Positions 1-7,359 of a stretch of DNA of 19,188 nt are shown piece after piece. The translations under genes were made by a program, and so were the position numbers. The stretch is from an uncultured Porphyromonadaceae bacterium (GTDB taxonomy: Bacteria > Bacteroidota > Bacteroidia > Bacteroidales > Muribaculaceae), in contig UQGP01000044.1 in the NCBI GenBank assembly GCA_900540625.1, positions 1 to 19,188 of the forward strand, read 5' to 3'. Numbering within the stretch: the stretch's first letter is position 1; each line of letters begins with the position of its first letter. Below the pieces are notes generated by a model. The model had not been told where the DNA came from. It worked only from the letters and a program-made list of their open reading frames with translations, and made no database searches.

Positions 1-35
1 AGATTACCTTCGTGAAATCCTTGCCTCGGCCATAA

Positions 36-554
36 TTTGATGCGGTTGCCCTGCGTCTGAGCTGGTGCTTTTGGAGTTTTGATGCCGCTATATTAGGCGC
101 ATATTTCATCATCATAGGACATCTGATGCGCAGTTTTTTTCTGAATATCGGGTCATTGCCAATATATACCAAGTTTCTTCTATTTGCCTTGGCAGGCGTA
201 GCTCTATGGTTTCTCAACATCAATGGTACAGCCAATATGTTTAGAGGAGAATTTGGAAACCGCTTTGATCTATTTTTCATAAACGGTATTATCGGCACCA
301 CAGCCATTTGTGCTCTATCAGCCTTAATCTCTCTCCCCCAAATAATAGCAACTCTATTCACAAAAGGCGCAATCTTTTTCATCTGCGCACATATGTTTAT
401 AATGGATTACGTCAGTCTGATATATGTGCGGCTTTCGGGTCGTACATGGGATTTTGATACTGCAGACAAATTGATTGTTGCATCTTGCACAATACTCTGC
501 TTTATTGCTATTGCCGCAATCCTACGTGCACTCAACCCAAAGTTATTAAGATGA
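36..554 (+). pseudogene. acyltransferase family 3, C-terminal half; 5' part missing or frameshifted
   Basis: This looks like the C-terminal half of an integral-membrane acyltransferase-3 (OafA/YrhL type), which O-acetylates surface sugars. The first ATG (126) gives a 142-residue protein with about four hydrophobic segments. Family similarity continues in frame upstream of it: bases 72-125 encode the typical Trp-Ser-Phe-Asp-Ala-Ala helix ending in Ile-Gly-His-Leu. That frame is closed by TAA at 33-35, while frame 2 is open from base 2 to a TGA at 38-40 and reads like protein (DYLREILASAI). A frameshift near 33-40 is the simplest reading. The family is usually about 330-380 residues with its catalytic His near the N-terminus, so this fragment alone should be inactive. 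The stop overlaps the next start as ATGA. A window-edge artefact or sequencing error is possible. Confidence 0.6.
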
Positions 555-1471
555 GCAGCTACATTTCTCGTAAAGCATATAGCCTATACTATCGTTGGCG
601 ATTGTTGTACGACTTCATATATCGAAATGTCGTACACCCGCCTTATGTAATGACAATTCAAGAGACACTTCAAAAGATTATTGCAGACAAATGTTCGCTG
701 TGTCGCTATGGCGATGGTGAGATTTCCTGCATATATGGCGCTGACTTGAATTTTCAGAAGCACAACGACACACTGAGCTCACGACTAAAAGAAATACTTA
801 AAAGCAATACGACAAACGTTTTAATAGGCTTACCACGTGTTTTCGACAGCAAATGGATCAACGAAGATAATGCCGTAGAAAAGTCTTTTTGGAAGAACCA
901 TTTACTCTTTACACGCCACAAATGGTATCGTCTTTTATCACACAAGACAAGGTACGGCAACGCCCTTTGTTCTCGATTCTATTCCACAGATTTCGATTAC
1001 GACAAATCCCAAGAGACATACTCCTTATGGTCTCAGATATGGCATAAGCGCAATCTGATTATAATCGAAGGAAGGGACTCAAAGATCGGAGTAGGCAACA
1101 ACTGCTTCGAAGGTGCGACAAGTATTAAACGCATTATTGCGCCCGCCAAAAATAGTTTTGTTAGATATAACGAAATTCTCAACGCCGCCTTACATCAAGA
1201 CCCGAATGCCTTGTATCTGATTGCCCTCGGTCCGACGGCAACAGTCTTGGCTTTTGATTTGGCAATGTCCGGACGCCAAGCGTTAGATATCGGGCACATT
1301 GACTTAGAGTATGAATGGTTGACACGACATACAACCGCCAAGACAACAATACCAGGAAAGTTTTGCAACGAAACCTTCCTGACAGGCGGACAAAAAACCG
1401 AAGTCGAAGGAGAAGTGCCCGGCGAAGCGTTATCACAATATAAATCTGAAATTATAGTCGAATTAGATTAG
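551..1471 (+). CDS. GT-D fold glycosyltransferase (DUF1792 / SP_1767 family)
   Basis: A 306-residue cytoplasmic glycosyltransferase of the GT-D fold, probably adding a sugar to a lipid-linked polysaccharide or glycan. The diagnostic CRYGDGE motif at residues 51-57 carries the DxE metal/nucleotide-sugar motif (Asp55, Glu57). A second conserved block, EGRDSKIGVGNNCFEGA, spans 173-189, and the C-terminal block ALGPTATVLAFDLA followed by DIGHIDLEYEW spans 225-256. An ATG at 485 is in frame, but 551 is preferred because it forms an ATGA overlap with the preceding acyltransferase stop and removes a Cys/Thr-rich stretch that merely reads the neighbour out of frame. A GT2 gene follows 3 bases after the stop, so these are one operon. 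The family is confident; donor and acceptor cannot be read from the sequence. Confidence 0.9.
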   Translation: MSSYISRKAYSLYYRWRLLYDFIYRNVVHPPYVMTIQETLQKIIADKCSLCRYGDGEISCIYGADLNFQKHNDTLSSRLKEILKSNTTNVLIGLPRVFDSKWINEDNAVEKSFWKNHLLFTRHKWYRLLSHKTRYGNALCSRFYSTDFDYDKSQETYSLWSQIWHKRNLIIIEGRDSKIGVGNNCFEGATSIKRIIAPAKNSFVRYNEILNAALHQDPNALYLIALGPTATVLAFDLAMSGRQALDIGHIDLEYEWLTRHTTAKTTIPGKFCNETFLTGGQKTEVEGEVPGEALSQYKSEIIVELD

Positions 1472-1474
1472 TAT

Positions 1475-2455
1475 ATGCCTACAATATCTATAGTCATACC
1501 GGTATACAACGCCGAATCGTTTATCCGGAGGTGCCTCGATAGTATTATTACTCAGAGCTATAGAGACTTCGAGGTCATATTGGTTGATGACGGCAGTAGC
1601 GACGGGTCGGCATCAATATGCGATTTGTATGCTTCTAAATACGAGTATTTTTCGGTAATCCACACGCCTAACAGAGGAGTGTCTGCGGCTCGCAATCTCG
1701 GTATGAAATCTGCAAAAGGGGCGTTCGTGACTTTTATTGATGCTGATGACTATGTATTGCCGGAGTTCCTATCTTCTTTCGTCTGCAATAGTGGATTGGA
1801 TGCAGATGTGTCCTTCACCGGAGTCCGTTGTATATATCCGGATGCATCAAAGAACCACGTATGCAGGTCAAGACATACCGGCATCGTAAGCCGCAAAGTT
1901 ATGATACACGAATGTATCCATAACAATTTGTGCTATAGCCCTTGGGCAAAACTATTCAGTCTGAGTTTCCTGAAATTACATGATATCAAGTTTGACGAAC
2001 ATCTAAAATATGCCGAAGACCGTGTATTTATTGCACAGGTATTGACAAGCGCAAAAACGTTTTCCGCATCAGATGAATGTACCTATATCTATACACACGA
2101 TAATCCGGTTGCCCTTACTCTTCTCACCAGGCCATACGACCAAACATGGGCTTATATCAAGCAATATTACCTTTTGATTGAAAATCTTTTATCTGAAATT
2201 AATGCAAGTGATAAACTGCGGAGTATTGCGCATCAAATATATGCTTATGAGGCTTTGGCTATGGTCTCTGATTTAATCTCAGACAATCAAATAGATTTCC
2301 ATACGCGAAAAATCAAGCTAAAGCAAATACCACTTGACCTCAAAAGAATACTCCGAGACACACCTTTAGAGTCTAAGCGATACAAAATTTTGGCTTACGC
2401 CTTATATTATCTACCACCTGCATTATGCATTAGGATTACTCGATTATTTACCTAA
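1475..2455 (+). CDS. glycosyltransferase family 2 (GT-A)
   Basis: A 326-residue GT-A fold family 2 glycosyltransferase, presumed cytoplasmic or membrane-peripheral, adding a sugar during surface polysaccharide assembly. The N-terminal strand TISIVIPVYNAE begins at residue 3. The nucleotide-binding VDDGSSD lies at 37-43, the NRGVSAARNLGM block near 66-77, the DxD-like IDADD at 88-92, and the likely catalytic base is in YAEDRVF (Glu181/Asp182). No long transmembrane tail is seen. The gene starts 3 bases after the GT-D gene and is AT-rich like it. After the stop there is no clear terminator; a 116-base gap with a 9-bp repeat array leads to the next, GC-richer glycosyltransferase. Substrate unknown. 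Confidence 0.93.
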   Translation: MPTISIVIPVYNAESFIRRCLDSIITQSYRDFEVILVDDGSSDGSASICDLYASKYEYFSVIHTPNRGVSAARNLGMKSAKGAFVTFIDADDYVLPEFLSSFVCNSGLDADVSFTGVRCIYPDASKNHVCRSRHTGIVSRKVMIHECIHNNLCYSPWAKLFSLSFLKLHDIKFDEHLKYAEDRVFIAQVLTSAKTFSASDECTYIYTHDNPVALTLLTRPYDQTWAYIKQYYLLIENLLSEINASDKLRSIAHQIYAYEALAMVSDLISDNQIDFHTRKIKLKQIPLDLKRILRDTPLESKRYKILAYALYYLPPALCIRITRLFT

Positions 2456-2485
2456 TCCGTAGTCTAAATACAATACCTACGAGTC

Positions 2486-2548
2486 GCATAAGTACATTAA
2501 GAGCTATGACAACTATAAGAGCCATAAGAACTATGGGAGCTATGCATT
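2486..2548. repeat. degenerate 9-bp tandem array, 7 units (consensus CTATAAGAG)
   Basis: Seven consecutive 9-base units in constant register fill most of the gap between two glycosyltransferase genes: GCATAAGTA, CATTAAGAG, CTATGACAA, CTATAAGAG, CCATAAGAA, CTATGGGAG, CTATGCATT. The units are degenerate but the period is clear. The array lies where base composition changes from AT-rich to GC-rich. A second array with the same 9-bp period but a different consensus ends the window. Function unknown. Confidence 0.6.
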
Positions 2549-2571
2549 ATTCTCATTAAAAAAATCAGCCT

Positions 2572-3735
2572 ATGCCTAAGCGAGTACTATTTATAATAAG
2601 CAATATGGAGACCGGTGGCGTCAGCAAGGCAATGACATCGCTGCTGGCGGTACTGGACCGCACTCGCGTAACTCCCGAATTGCTGATTGTGTCGCCGCAC
2701 GGAGCGCTGATGCCGCTCATCCCGAAAGACGTGCGCATATACTCGGACCGACGTATGGCGGCTTTGACAGCAGGGGTCGGCGGTATATGGTCATTGGTAC
2801 GCCTCGGTCGCCCGGACCTTGCATTAATGTCGGCTGTGCGTATGGCCTTAATGCGGGTGTCTCGATGTGCCGGCGCCCGGCTTTTGGCTCGGCTGATGCC
2901 ACGCCTCAAAGGTCATTGGGATGCTGTCGTCGATTTCAACGGCCAGCACCAACTCTATTACATGGTTCGCAAAATCGATGCAGACCGACGTGCAACTTTC
3001 TTCCATAGCGATTACCGCCGCTGGCGTTACTACGAACGTGCCGACCGGCATTTTTTCGGACATGTCGATGCCATATTCACCGTCAGCGACGTGTGCGTTG
3101 ATGCTTTACGCGAAGTTTTCCCCGAATACATCGACCGCATCGCCAAGGTCGAAAACGTTTGCGCCCCGGACATCATTGCGCGTATGGCCTCCCAGGCACA
3201 GGATATGCCGGCACTACACGGTACGGTACTGATGACGCTCGGACATATCACCCGCAACAAAGGCGCGGACCTGATTATCGAAGCGGCCCGGCGGCTGCAC
3301 GATGCCGGTGTTGACTTTACGTGGATGATGGTCGGAGCGCCGCAGGAACAGGAATATATCACGAAGATGTCCACGCCGCCGCTGGATGCACACTTCCGCC
3401 TCATCGGAGTCACCGCCAACCCCTATCCCTACCTACGCCGTGCCGACATCGTGGTACACCCCTCGCGCTTCGAGGGCAAGTCCATAGCCTTGGACGAAGC
3501 CCGGCTGATGGGCAAAGCCGTAGTTGTTACCGATTTCAGCACCGTAGGCGACCAATTTACAGACGGCGTCAATGCCACGATAGTACCGATGGACGGCGAA
3601 TCAATAGCCAATGCCATACGCGACCTCATCGACGACCCCGAGACCGCCGACAAATACCGCCGTTACAATGCCGACCACCCTGCCGACCAATCGCATACCC
3701 TCAACCCATTATATAACTTTATCGAAAAAACTTAG
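2572..3735 (+). CDS. glycosyltransferase family 4 (GT-B)
   Basis: A 387-residue GT-B retaining glycosyltransferase. The N-terminal half opens with MPKRVLFIISNMETGGVSKA, the glycine-rich loop of the acceptor domain. The C-terminal Rossmann domain starts near residue 217 (VLMTLGHITRNKGADLIIEAA) and carries the EX7E motif of the family (Glu301 and Glu309 in SRFEGKSIALDEA). The length is normal. Its GC content is visibly higher than that of all other glycosyltransferase genes here: 37 of 60 bases are G/C in 2701-2760, against 26 of 60 in 661-720 and 26 of 60 in 4501-4560. It thus resembles the housekeeping genes to the right, suggesting a different origin or an older resident. It converges on the minus-strand operon across a 22-base gap with no obvious terminator. 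Sugar specificity is unknown. Confidence 0.92.
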   Translation: MPKRVLFIISNMETGGVSKAMTSLLAVLDRTRVTPELLIVSPHGALMPLIPKDVRIYSDRRMAALTAGVGGIWSLVRLGRPDLALMSAVRMALMRVSRCAGARLLARLMPRLKGHWDAVVDFNGQHQLYYMVRKIDADRRATFFHSDYRRWRYYERADRHFFGHVDAIFTVSDVCVDALREVFPEYIDRIAKVENVCAPDIIARMASQAQDMPALHGTVLMTLGHITRNKGADLIIEAARRLHDAGVDFTWMMVGAPQEQEYITKMSTPPLDAHFRLIGVTANPYPYLRRADIVVHPSRFEGKSIALDEARLMGKAVVVTDFSTVGDQFTDGVNATIVPMDGESIANAIRDLIDDPETADKYRRYNADHPADQSHTLNPLYNFIEKT

Positions 3736-3757
3736 ACTTTTGATCGCTGTTTGGGTC

Positions 3758-4636
3758 CTATCGTGGAAGCAATCTTTTCCACTTAAAATATATCATTGTG
3801 CCGACAGGGAACGTCAACAATTTCAAAATAAAGTGTGGAGGCCTTAACGTTTGTTTTATGCTTTGTTTCGCAAACCGGGAATAAGCTATGTACAACAATG
3901 CTCCCTTTATCCTCTGAGTTAATGAAAATCTGCGCGACATCATCAATTCGGCATTTGTCATACCGCCATTTGGACATTGGATTCTCATCGCCCTTCCCGA
4001 CTTGGATAGTCCTCCTGCCAAATATTCTGTTATGTATAATATCTTATTCCTAAAAATCATGTCATATTTTTCGGATATATTAACCCAAACAAAGCTTTCT
4101 CCGAAAAATTTCTCACCTTCAAATATAGGATAACGTTGTTGCTTTAATAAATCTGTCCGCCAAACCTCGGCTTTATCGCCTCCAATGTGTTTGTTAAATC
4201 TGAGTGTAATGAAGTTGTTGACTTCGTTGTCTATAGGAAATGTATCGCCAATAACATCTGTTTCATTATAACCGCGCAAATACGAGATTCCACAAACGTC
4301 TAAGTTTTTGCGCCCATTCCAATCATCTTCGATGGTACTTACGGCATCTTCTGTCAACCAATCATCACTATCGACTATAAACGTCAATTCAGTATCGACA
4401 ACTCCAAAAGCATAGTTTAGCGCGGTATGCTTTCCGCCATTTTCTTTCTTGACATACTTTATTTCAAAGCACGCCGTATCAAAAGATTTTACAAGTTGCT
4501 CTGTATTATCCGTGCTGCCGTCATCAACAATCAGCCAGTTAAAGTTTTTGCTTGACTGACGACATAATGAGTCATATAATACAGGTAGTGTCCCTGCCCT
4601 ATTATAAGTAGGCGTAACAATTGTAATAAGACTCAT
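3758..4636 (-). CDS. glycosyltransferase family 2 (GT-A)
   Basis: A 292-residue GT-A family 2 glycosyltransferase and the last gene of a three-gene minus-strand operon. It begins with SLITIVTPTYNRAGTL and has VDDGSTD at residues 37-43, KKENGGKHTALNYA near 63-76, and the metal-binding VDSDDW at 88-93. The NGGKHTALN motif is typical of GT2 enzymes from capsule and LPS loci. Its ATG overlaps the TGA of the upstream GT4 gene as ATGA, so translational coupling is likely. The gene is AT-rich and converges on the + strand GT4. Donor and acceptor are unknown. Confidence 0.93.
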   Translation of the reverse strand: MSLITIVTPTYNRAGTLPVLYDSLCRQSSKNFNWLIVDDGSTDNTEQLVKSFDTACFEIKYVKKENGGKHTALNYAFGVVDTELTFIVDSDDWLTEDAVSTIEDDWNGRKNLDVCGISYLRGYNETDVIGDTFPIDNEVNNFITLRFNKHIGGDKAEVWRTDLLKQQRYPIFEGEKFFGESFVWVNISEKYDMIFRNKILYITEYLAGGLSKSGRAMRIQCPNGGMTNAELMMSRRFSLTQRIKGALLYIAYSRFAKQSIKQTLRPPHFILKLLTFPVGTMIYFKWKRLLPR

Positions 4637-5730
4637 TGTCCTTGTGTATATAAAGCCAACAATTTGCCGACGTTGTCTTCGACATCGTATCCGGCCTTAA
4701 CAATCTTTGTCTTGTTGTCTTTCCGTTCATATGGAATGCTTGATACGATTTCTCTTGCCCATTCCGCAGGAGACTTAGCCAATGACAGAAATGTAATATC
4801 ACCTGTTATATCTACAGACTTGTCTATTGTATCCGTTAAAAAGCACTTCAGTCCGGCTGCCTGAGCTTCAATTACCGAGACCGGTAGCCCCTCTAATTTC
4901 GAGGGAAACAGAAATACATCATATGCTTGTATAATACGGTATACATCAGGCCTTACTCCCAACAACCGCACATGCTCCTGCAAATGCTTTGCTTCTATTT
5001 GCCGTTCGATGTTCGGTCGTTCTTCGCCATCGCCAAGAAATAGCATAACTACATCCTTTTTGACCTTAATTAGTTCAGAAAGGATGTCAAGCATAAATGC
5101 ATGGTTCTTGACAATGCAAAATCGTGCAGTATTCCCGATAACAAAAGAATCTCCGATACCTAATTCACGTCGAACTGCATCTCGGACATTTACGTCATAT
5201 CGGAATGCAGAACTATCTATCGCATTGTGTATAACTACAAACGGACGTTTACCATAAAGAGACTCCCCGGCTTTCTCGCCACAGGCTATTCGCTTAGTCA
5301 CGTATTTATTAAGAAAATGCGCGGCAAACAATCTGAATGGATACTTATAGTCTATCGGTATGTCTGCTATATGGCTGGTGCATATTCGATTTAAGACACC
5401 ATATTTAGCTGCATACTTGAATGCAAATCCGCTATTCTCTTGAATATGAGCATGGATAGCTATATACTCTGATGCGTGTTTTTTGAAGAAAGCATCAAGA
5501 AACTTAAAATATTTACGGTAGCTATTCGGCCGTATCGGCATTGCGCGATATATCCGTCCACCCATCTGCCGAATTTCACTCTCGTATGCTCCCTCTTCCG
5601 GTCTATGCACCAAAAAATCAAATTGCAATTTTGACTTGTCCAACGCACGATAATAATTCATTATCATCGTTTCAGCGCCGCCACGGTTCATAGTGGTAAG
5701 TATCTGTAGAACACGCTTTACTTTTTCCAT
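4633..5730 (-). CDS. glycosyltransferase family 4 (GT-B, EpsF-like)
   Basis: A 365-residue GT-B retaining glycosyltransferase. The N-terminus VKRVLQILTTMNRGGAETMIMNYYR is the usual acceptor-domain start with the GGAE loop. The linker contains VIHNAIDSSAF near 166-175, the donor domain starts with IGNTARFCIVKNH, and the EX7E motif is Glu280/Glu288 in KLEGLPVSVIEAQAAG. The frame is open to a TTG at 5745 (370 residues), but the ATG at 5730, with AAAGG just upstream, starts directly at the family's conserved N-terminus and is preferred. It overlaps the end of the GT32 gene by 13 bases and the GT2 start by 4. Very similar proteins act in exopolysaccharide and capsule loci; the sugar transferred is unknown. 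Confidence 0.92.
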   Translation of the reverse strand: MEKVKRVLQILTTMNRGGAETMIMNYYRALDKSKLQFDFLVHRPEEGAYESEIRQMGGRIYRAMPIRPNSYRKYFKFLDAFFKKHASEYIAIHAHIQENSGFAFKYAAKYGVLNRICTSHIADIPIDYKYPFRLFAAHFLNKYVTKRIACGEKAGESLYGKRPFVVIHNAIDSSAFRYDVNVRDAVRRELGIGDSFVIGNTARFCIVKNHAFMLDILSELIKVKKDVVMLFLGDGEERPNIERQIEAKHLQEHVRLLGVRPDVYRIIQAYDVFLFPSKLEGLPVSVIEAQAAGLKCFLTDTIDKSVDITGDITFLSLAKSPAEWAREIVSSIPYERKDNKTKIVKAGYDVEDNVGKLLALYTQGQ

Positions 5731-6455
5731 AAACCCTTTAGCCAATTGGTGATTTTCGTGTAAGCTTTATCTCCTAAAATAGGACATAGTATGTGCATAC
5801 GTACAAAACGTACGAACCTGGTTTTCTTAGAAACCCAAGTCAACGTATGCCAATGGATTGCACATGTCTTATCGGTACGATGCATTTTACCTGAAGTAAG
5901 GCTGGCCACATGGAAATAATCATCCGGGTAAACGACTATGCCTTCTTTTAATATCTGAAGTTTGTTCTCAATAGTATACCCATAATCAGCCAAAACGTCT
6001 TGTAAATACGTATTTATCACTGTCATATTGAGTGTCCCTTTATCTACAAACTTCAATGTCTCATAATAGTTTAGCATTGCTTTCAAATAGGGATGTCCCG
6101 GTTCCGACCCTATCAAAGCGCCGGCCAAATAACCACCATCATCAGTGCCTATAACCAGACGATTACACTCAAAAGTTGCCAATGGCTTAAGAATCTCTAC
6201 ATCAGTATCCAGATACCATCCACCATATTTGTATAAAGCATATATTCTTACATAGTCCGAAACAAATGCCCACTTCTTTTCATTATATGCTTGCCGGGTG
6301 AACGTTGTCTGATTAACATCAAACGTATTTTCGTTCCAAAGCATAAATTTATATTCAGGCATTATTCGTTTCCACGACTCAATGCAATGCTGCACTTTAG
6401 GCGGATACGGATTATTTCCAAACCATATATAATGAATAATTTTAGGTATCATCAA
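5718..6455 (-). CDS. glycosyltransferase family 32 (OCH1-like, DXD)
   Basis: A 245-residue GT-A enzyme of the Gly_transf_sug/GT32 group, which in bacteria transfers sugars in capsule or LPS synthesis. It starts with IPKIIHYIWFGNNPYPP and has the core AFVSDYVRIYALYKYGGWYLDTDVE (residues 63-87, in two conserved parts); Asp83 and Asp85 form the DXD metal site. A conserved HWHTLTW segment follows near the C-terminus. Two adjacent ATGs are possible (6455 or 6452). It is the first gene of the minus-strand operon GT32-GT4-GT2, and a TAAATTTG box lies 23-30 bases upstream of its start. It is AT-rich, consistent with transfer of a glycan module. Family assignment is confident, substrate not. Confidence 0.93.
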   Translation of the reverse strand: MMIPKIIHYIWFGNNPYPPKVQHCIESWKRIMPEYKFMLWNENTFDVNQTTFTRQAYNEKKWAFVSDYVRIYALYKYGGWYLDTDVEILKPLATFECNRLVIGTDDGGYLAGALIGSEPGHPYLKAMLNYYETLKFVDKGTLNMTVINTYLQDVLADYGYTIENKLQILKEGIVVYPDDYFHVASLTSGKMHRTDKTCAIHWHTLTWVSKKTRFVRFVRMHILCPILGDKAYTKITNWLKGLWKK

Positions 6456-6477
6456 TAATGTCTTTTCTTGATTTATG

Positions 6478-6485
6478 CAAATTTA
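6478..6485 (-). promoter_or_regulatory. Bacteroidetes -7 box for the GT32-GT4-GT2 operon
   Basis: On the minus strand this reads TAAATTTG, an exact match to the Bacteroidetes primary sigma -7 consensus TAnnTTTG. It predicts a transcript starting about 15-20 bases before the GT32 start codon. No good TTTG -33 element is seen at the usual spacing, but an A-rich tract (T-rich on the + strand, 6489-6498) lies directly upstream. Confidence 0.55.
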
Positions 6486-6669
6486 GGATTTTTTTTTGAT
6501 TCGTGCCGCATCATTTAACTAAAAACATTCACCTGCATCATGGAGTCGTCCTCACTGTCTTTCCATACAAAGTAGGTAAAGAATCGCTATATGCCCGAAC
6601 CCGACATTAATATGAAGTGCACCCAAACAATTTCCGGGGGGCGGTGGTGGCGTATCTAAAACTTTTATG

Positions 6670-6677
6670 TAATTTTG
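6670..6677 (+). promoter_or_regulatory. Bacteroidetes -7 box upstream of the DUF5606 gene
   Basis: TAATTTTG matches TAnnTTTG exactly. It would start transcription near 6682, giving an unusually long leader of about 210 bases that contains the 25-bp duplication and the hairpin. A -33 TTTG is not seen at the expected spacing. A weaker downstream alternative, CACCTTTG at 6833-6840, would give a short leader. Confidence 0.5.
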
Positions 6678-6705
6678 CAGAACAATCGCGCAGGACGTCA
6701 TGCAA

Positions 6706-6755
6706 GACGTAACTCGGTTCGCGGCTTAAGGACGTAACTCGGCCAGCGGCTTAAG
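6706..6755 (+). repeat. two tandem 25-bp direct repeats in the DUF5606 leader
   Basis: Bases 6706-6730 and 6731-6755 are adjacent copies, both starting GACGTAACTCGG and ending GCGGCTTAAG. They differ only in the central three bases (TTC against CCA), so 22 of 25 positions are identical. They lie just downstream of the predicted start site. They could be a recent duplication, a protein-binding site pair or paired RNA elements. Confidence 0.75.
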
Positions 6756-6821
6756 CATGGCTCAGCCAAGTGCCACGCCGAAAATGCCGGGAGCTACCAC
6801 CGGGTCTTCACATCAGGCAAC

Positions 6822-6862
6822 CGCCGAAGTGACACCTTTGCACGCCCTCATGAGGTTCGGCG
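6822..6862 (+). other. inverted repeat in the DUF5606 leader
   Basis: CGCCGAA (6822-6828) pairs perfectly with TTCGGCG (6856-6862). The loop contains the palindrome CCTCATGAGG (6846-6855), directly next to the right arm. It ends 31 bases before the DUF5606 start codon, so it could influence translation, but 7-bp GC-rich pairings also arise by chance. Confidence 0.35.
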
Positions 6863-6893
6863 CCACACACAACGACAATACACACTACCGATT

Positions 6894-7325
6894 ATGAAAG
6901 AACAAATACTTGCTATCACCGGCAAACCCGGATTATACCGCCTGCTTTCGCAAGGCAAAAATATGCTTATCGTCGAAAACATCACCACGCATCACCGCAT
7001 GCCGGCTTACGCCAGCGATAAAGTCGTGGCTCTCAGCGAGGTGGCTATATATACCACCGGCGACGATATGCCCTTGTTCGAAGTGATGGACAAAGTGAAG
7101 ACCGCCACCGAGGGCAAGACCGTAGATGTCAAAGCCCTGGGCGGAGACGCCGAGATACGTGAATACTTCGGCAAAGTATTCCCCGAATACGATAGCGAGC
7201 GCGTATACACCACCGACATCAAGAAATTCTTCAACTGGTACAATACACTCATCCAAGCCGGCATTACCGACTTCGCCCCCGAAGCCGAAGATACCGAGGA
7301 TACTGCTTCCGACGAGGCAAAGTAA
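6894..7325 (+). CDS. DUF5606 domain-containing protein
   Basis: A 143-residue soluble cytoplasmic protein of the Bacteroidetes-specific DUF5606 family, function unknown. The hallmark N-terminus reads KEQILAITGKPGLYRLLSQ, followed by a short beta-rich segment (MLIVENITTHHRMPAYASD) and a helical part around EIREYFGKVFPEYDSERVY. The C-terminal 16 or so residues are acidic (Glu/Asp-rich) and probably disordered. No signal peptide or membrane segment is present. The gene lies 34 bases upstream of the alpha/beta hydrolase gene in the same direction. The length is usual for the family. I recognise the family from its first 20 residues and overall size. Confidence 0.85.
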   Translation: MKEQILAITGKPGLYRLLSQGKNMLIVENITTHHRMPAYASDKVVALSEVAIYTTGDDMPLFEVMDKVKTATEGKTVDVKALGGDAEIREYFGKVFPEYDSERVYTTDIKKFFNWYNTLIQAGITDFAPEAEDTEDTASDEAK

Positions 7326-7359
7326 CTACGGTCTAAGGCTGCACTCTCTCCTTCTTGAC

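Larger units (their letters stand above)
6456..6893. other. 438-base divergent intergenic region
   Basis: This is the only gap above 300 bases. It separates the AT-rich polysaccharide operon (leftward) from GC-rich housekeeping genes (rightward), and its own composition changes from AT-rich to GC-rich across it. It holds the leftward promoter box at 6478-6485, a rightward box at 6670-6677, a 25-bp tandem duplication at 6706-6755, a 46-codon open frame at 6757-6897 and a hairpin at 6822-6862. I see no tRNA, known riboswitch, insertion sequence or remnant of one. Confidence 0.7.

Noticed and set aside
485..550. Upstream ATG extending the GT-D glycosyltransferase by 22 residues
   Set aside because: It lies inside the preceding acyltransferase frame; the ATGA junction at 551 is the more economical start, and the extension has no family-like sequence.
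3736..3757. Terminator between the convergent glycosyltransferase genes
   Set aside because: Only 22 bases, no inverted repeat and no T-run were found.
7126..7359. 234-base N-terminal extension of the alpha/beta hydrolase
   Set aside because: It overlaps the DUF5606 gene in another frame and gives a Pro/Ser/Thr-rich shadow peptide; the signal/anchor segment starts right after ATG 7360.
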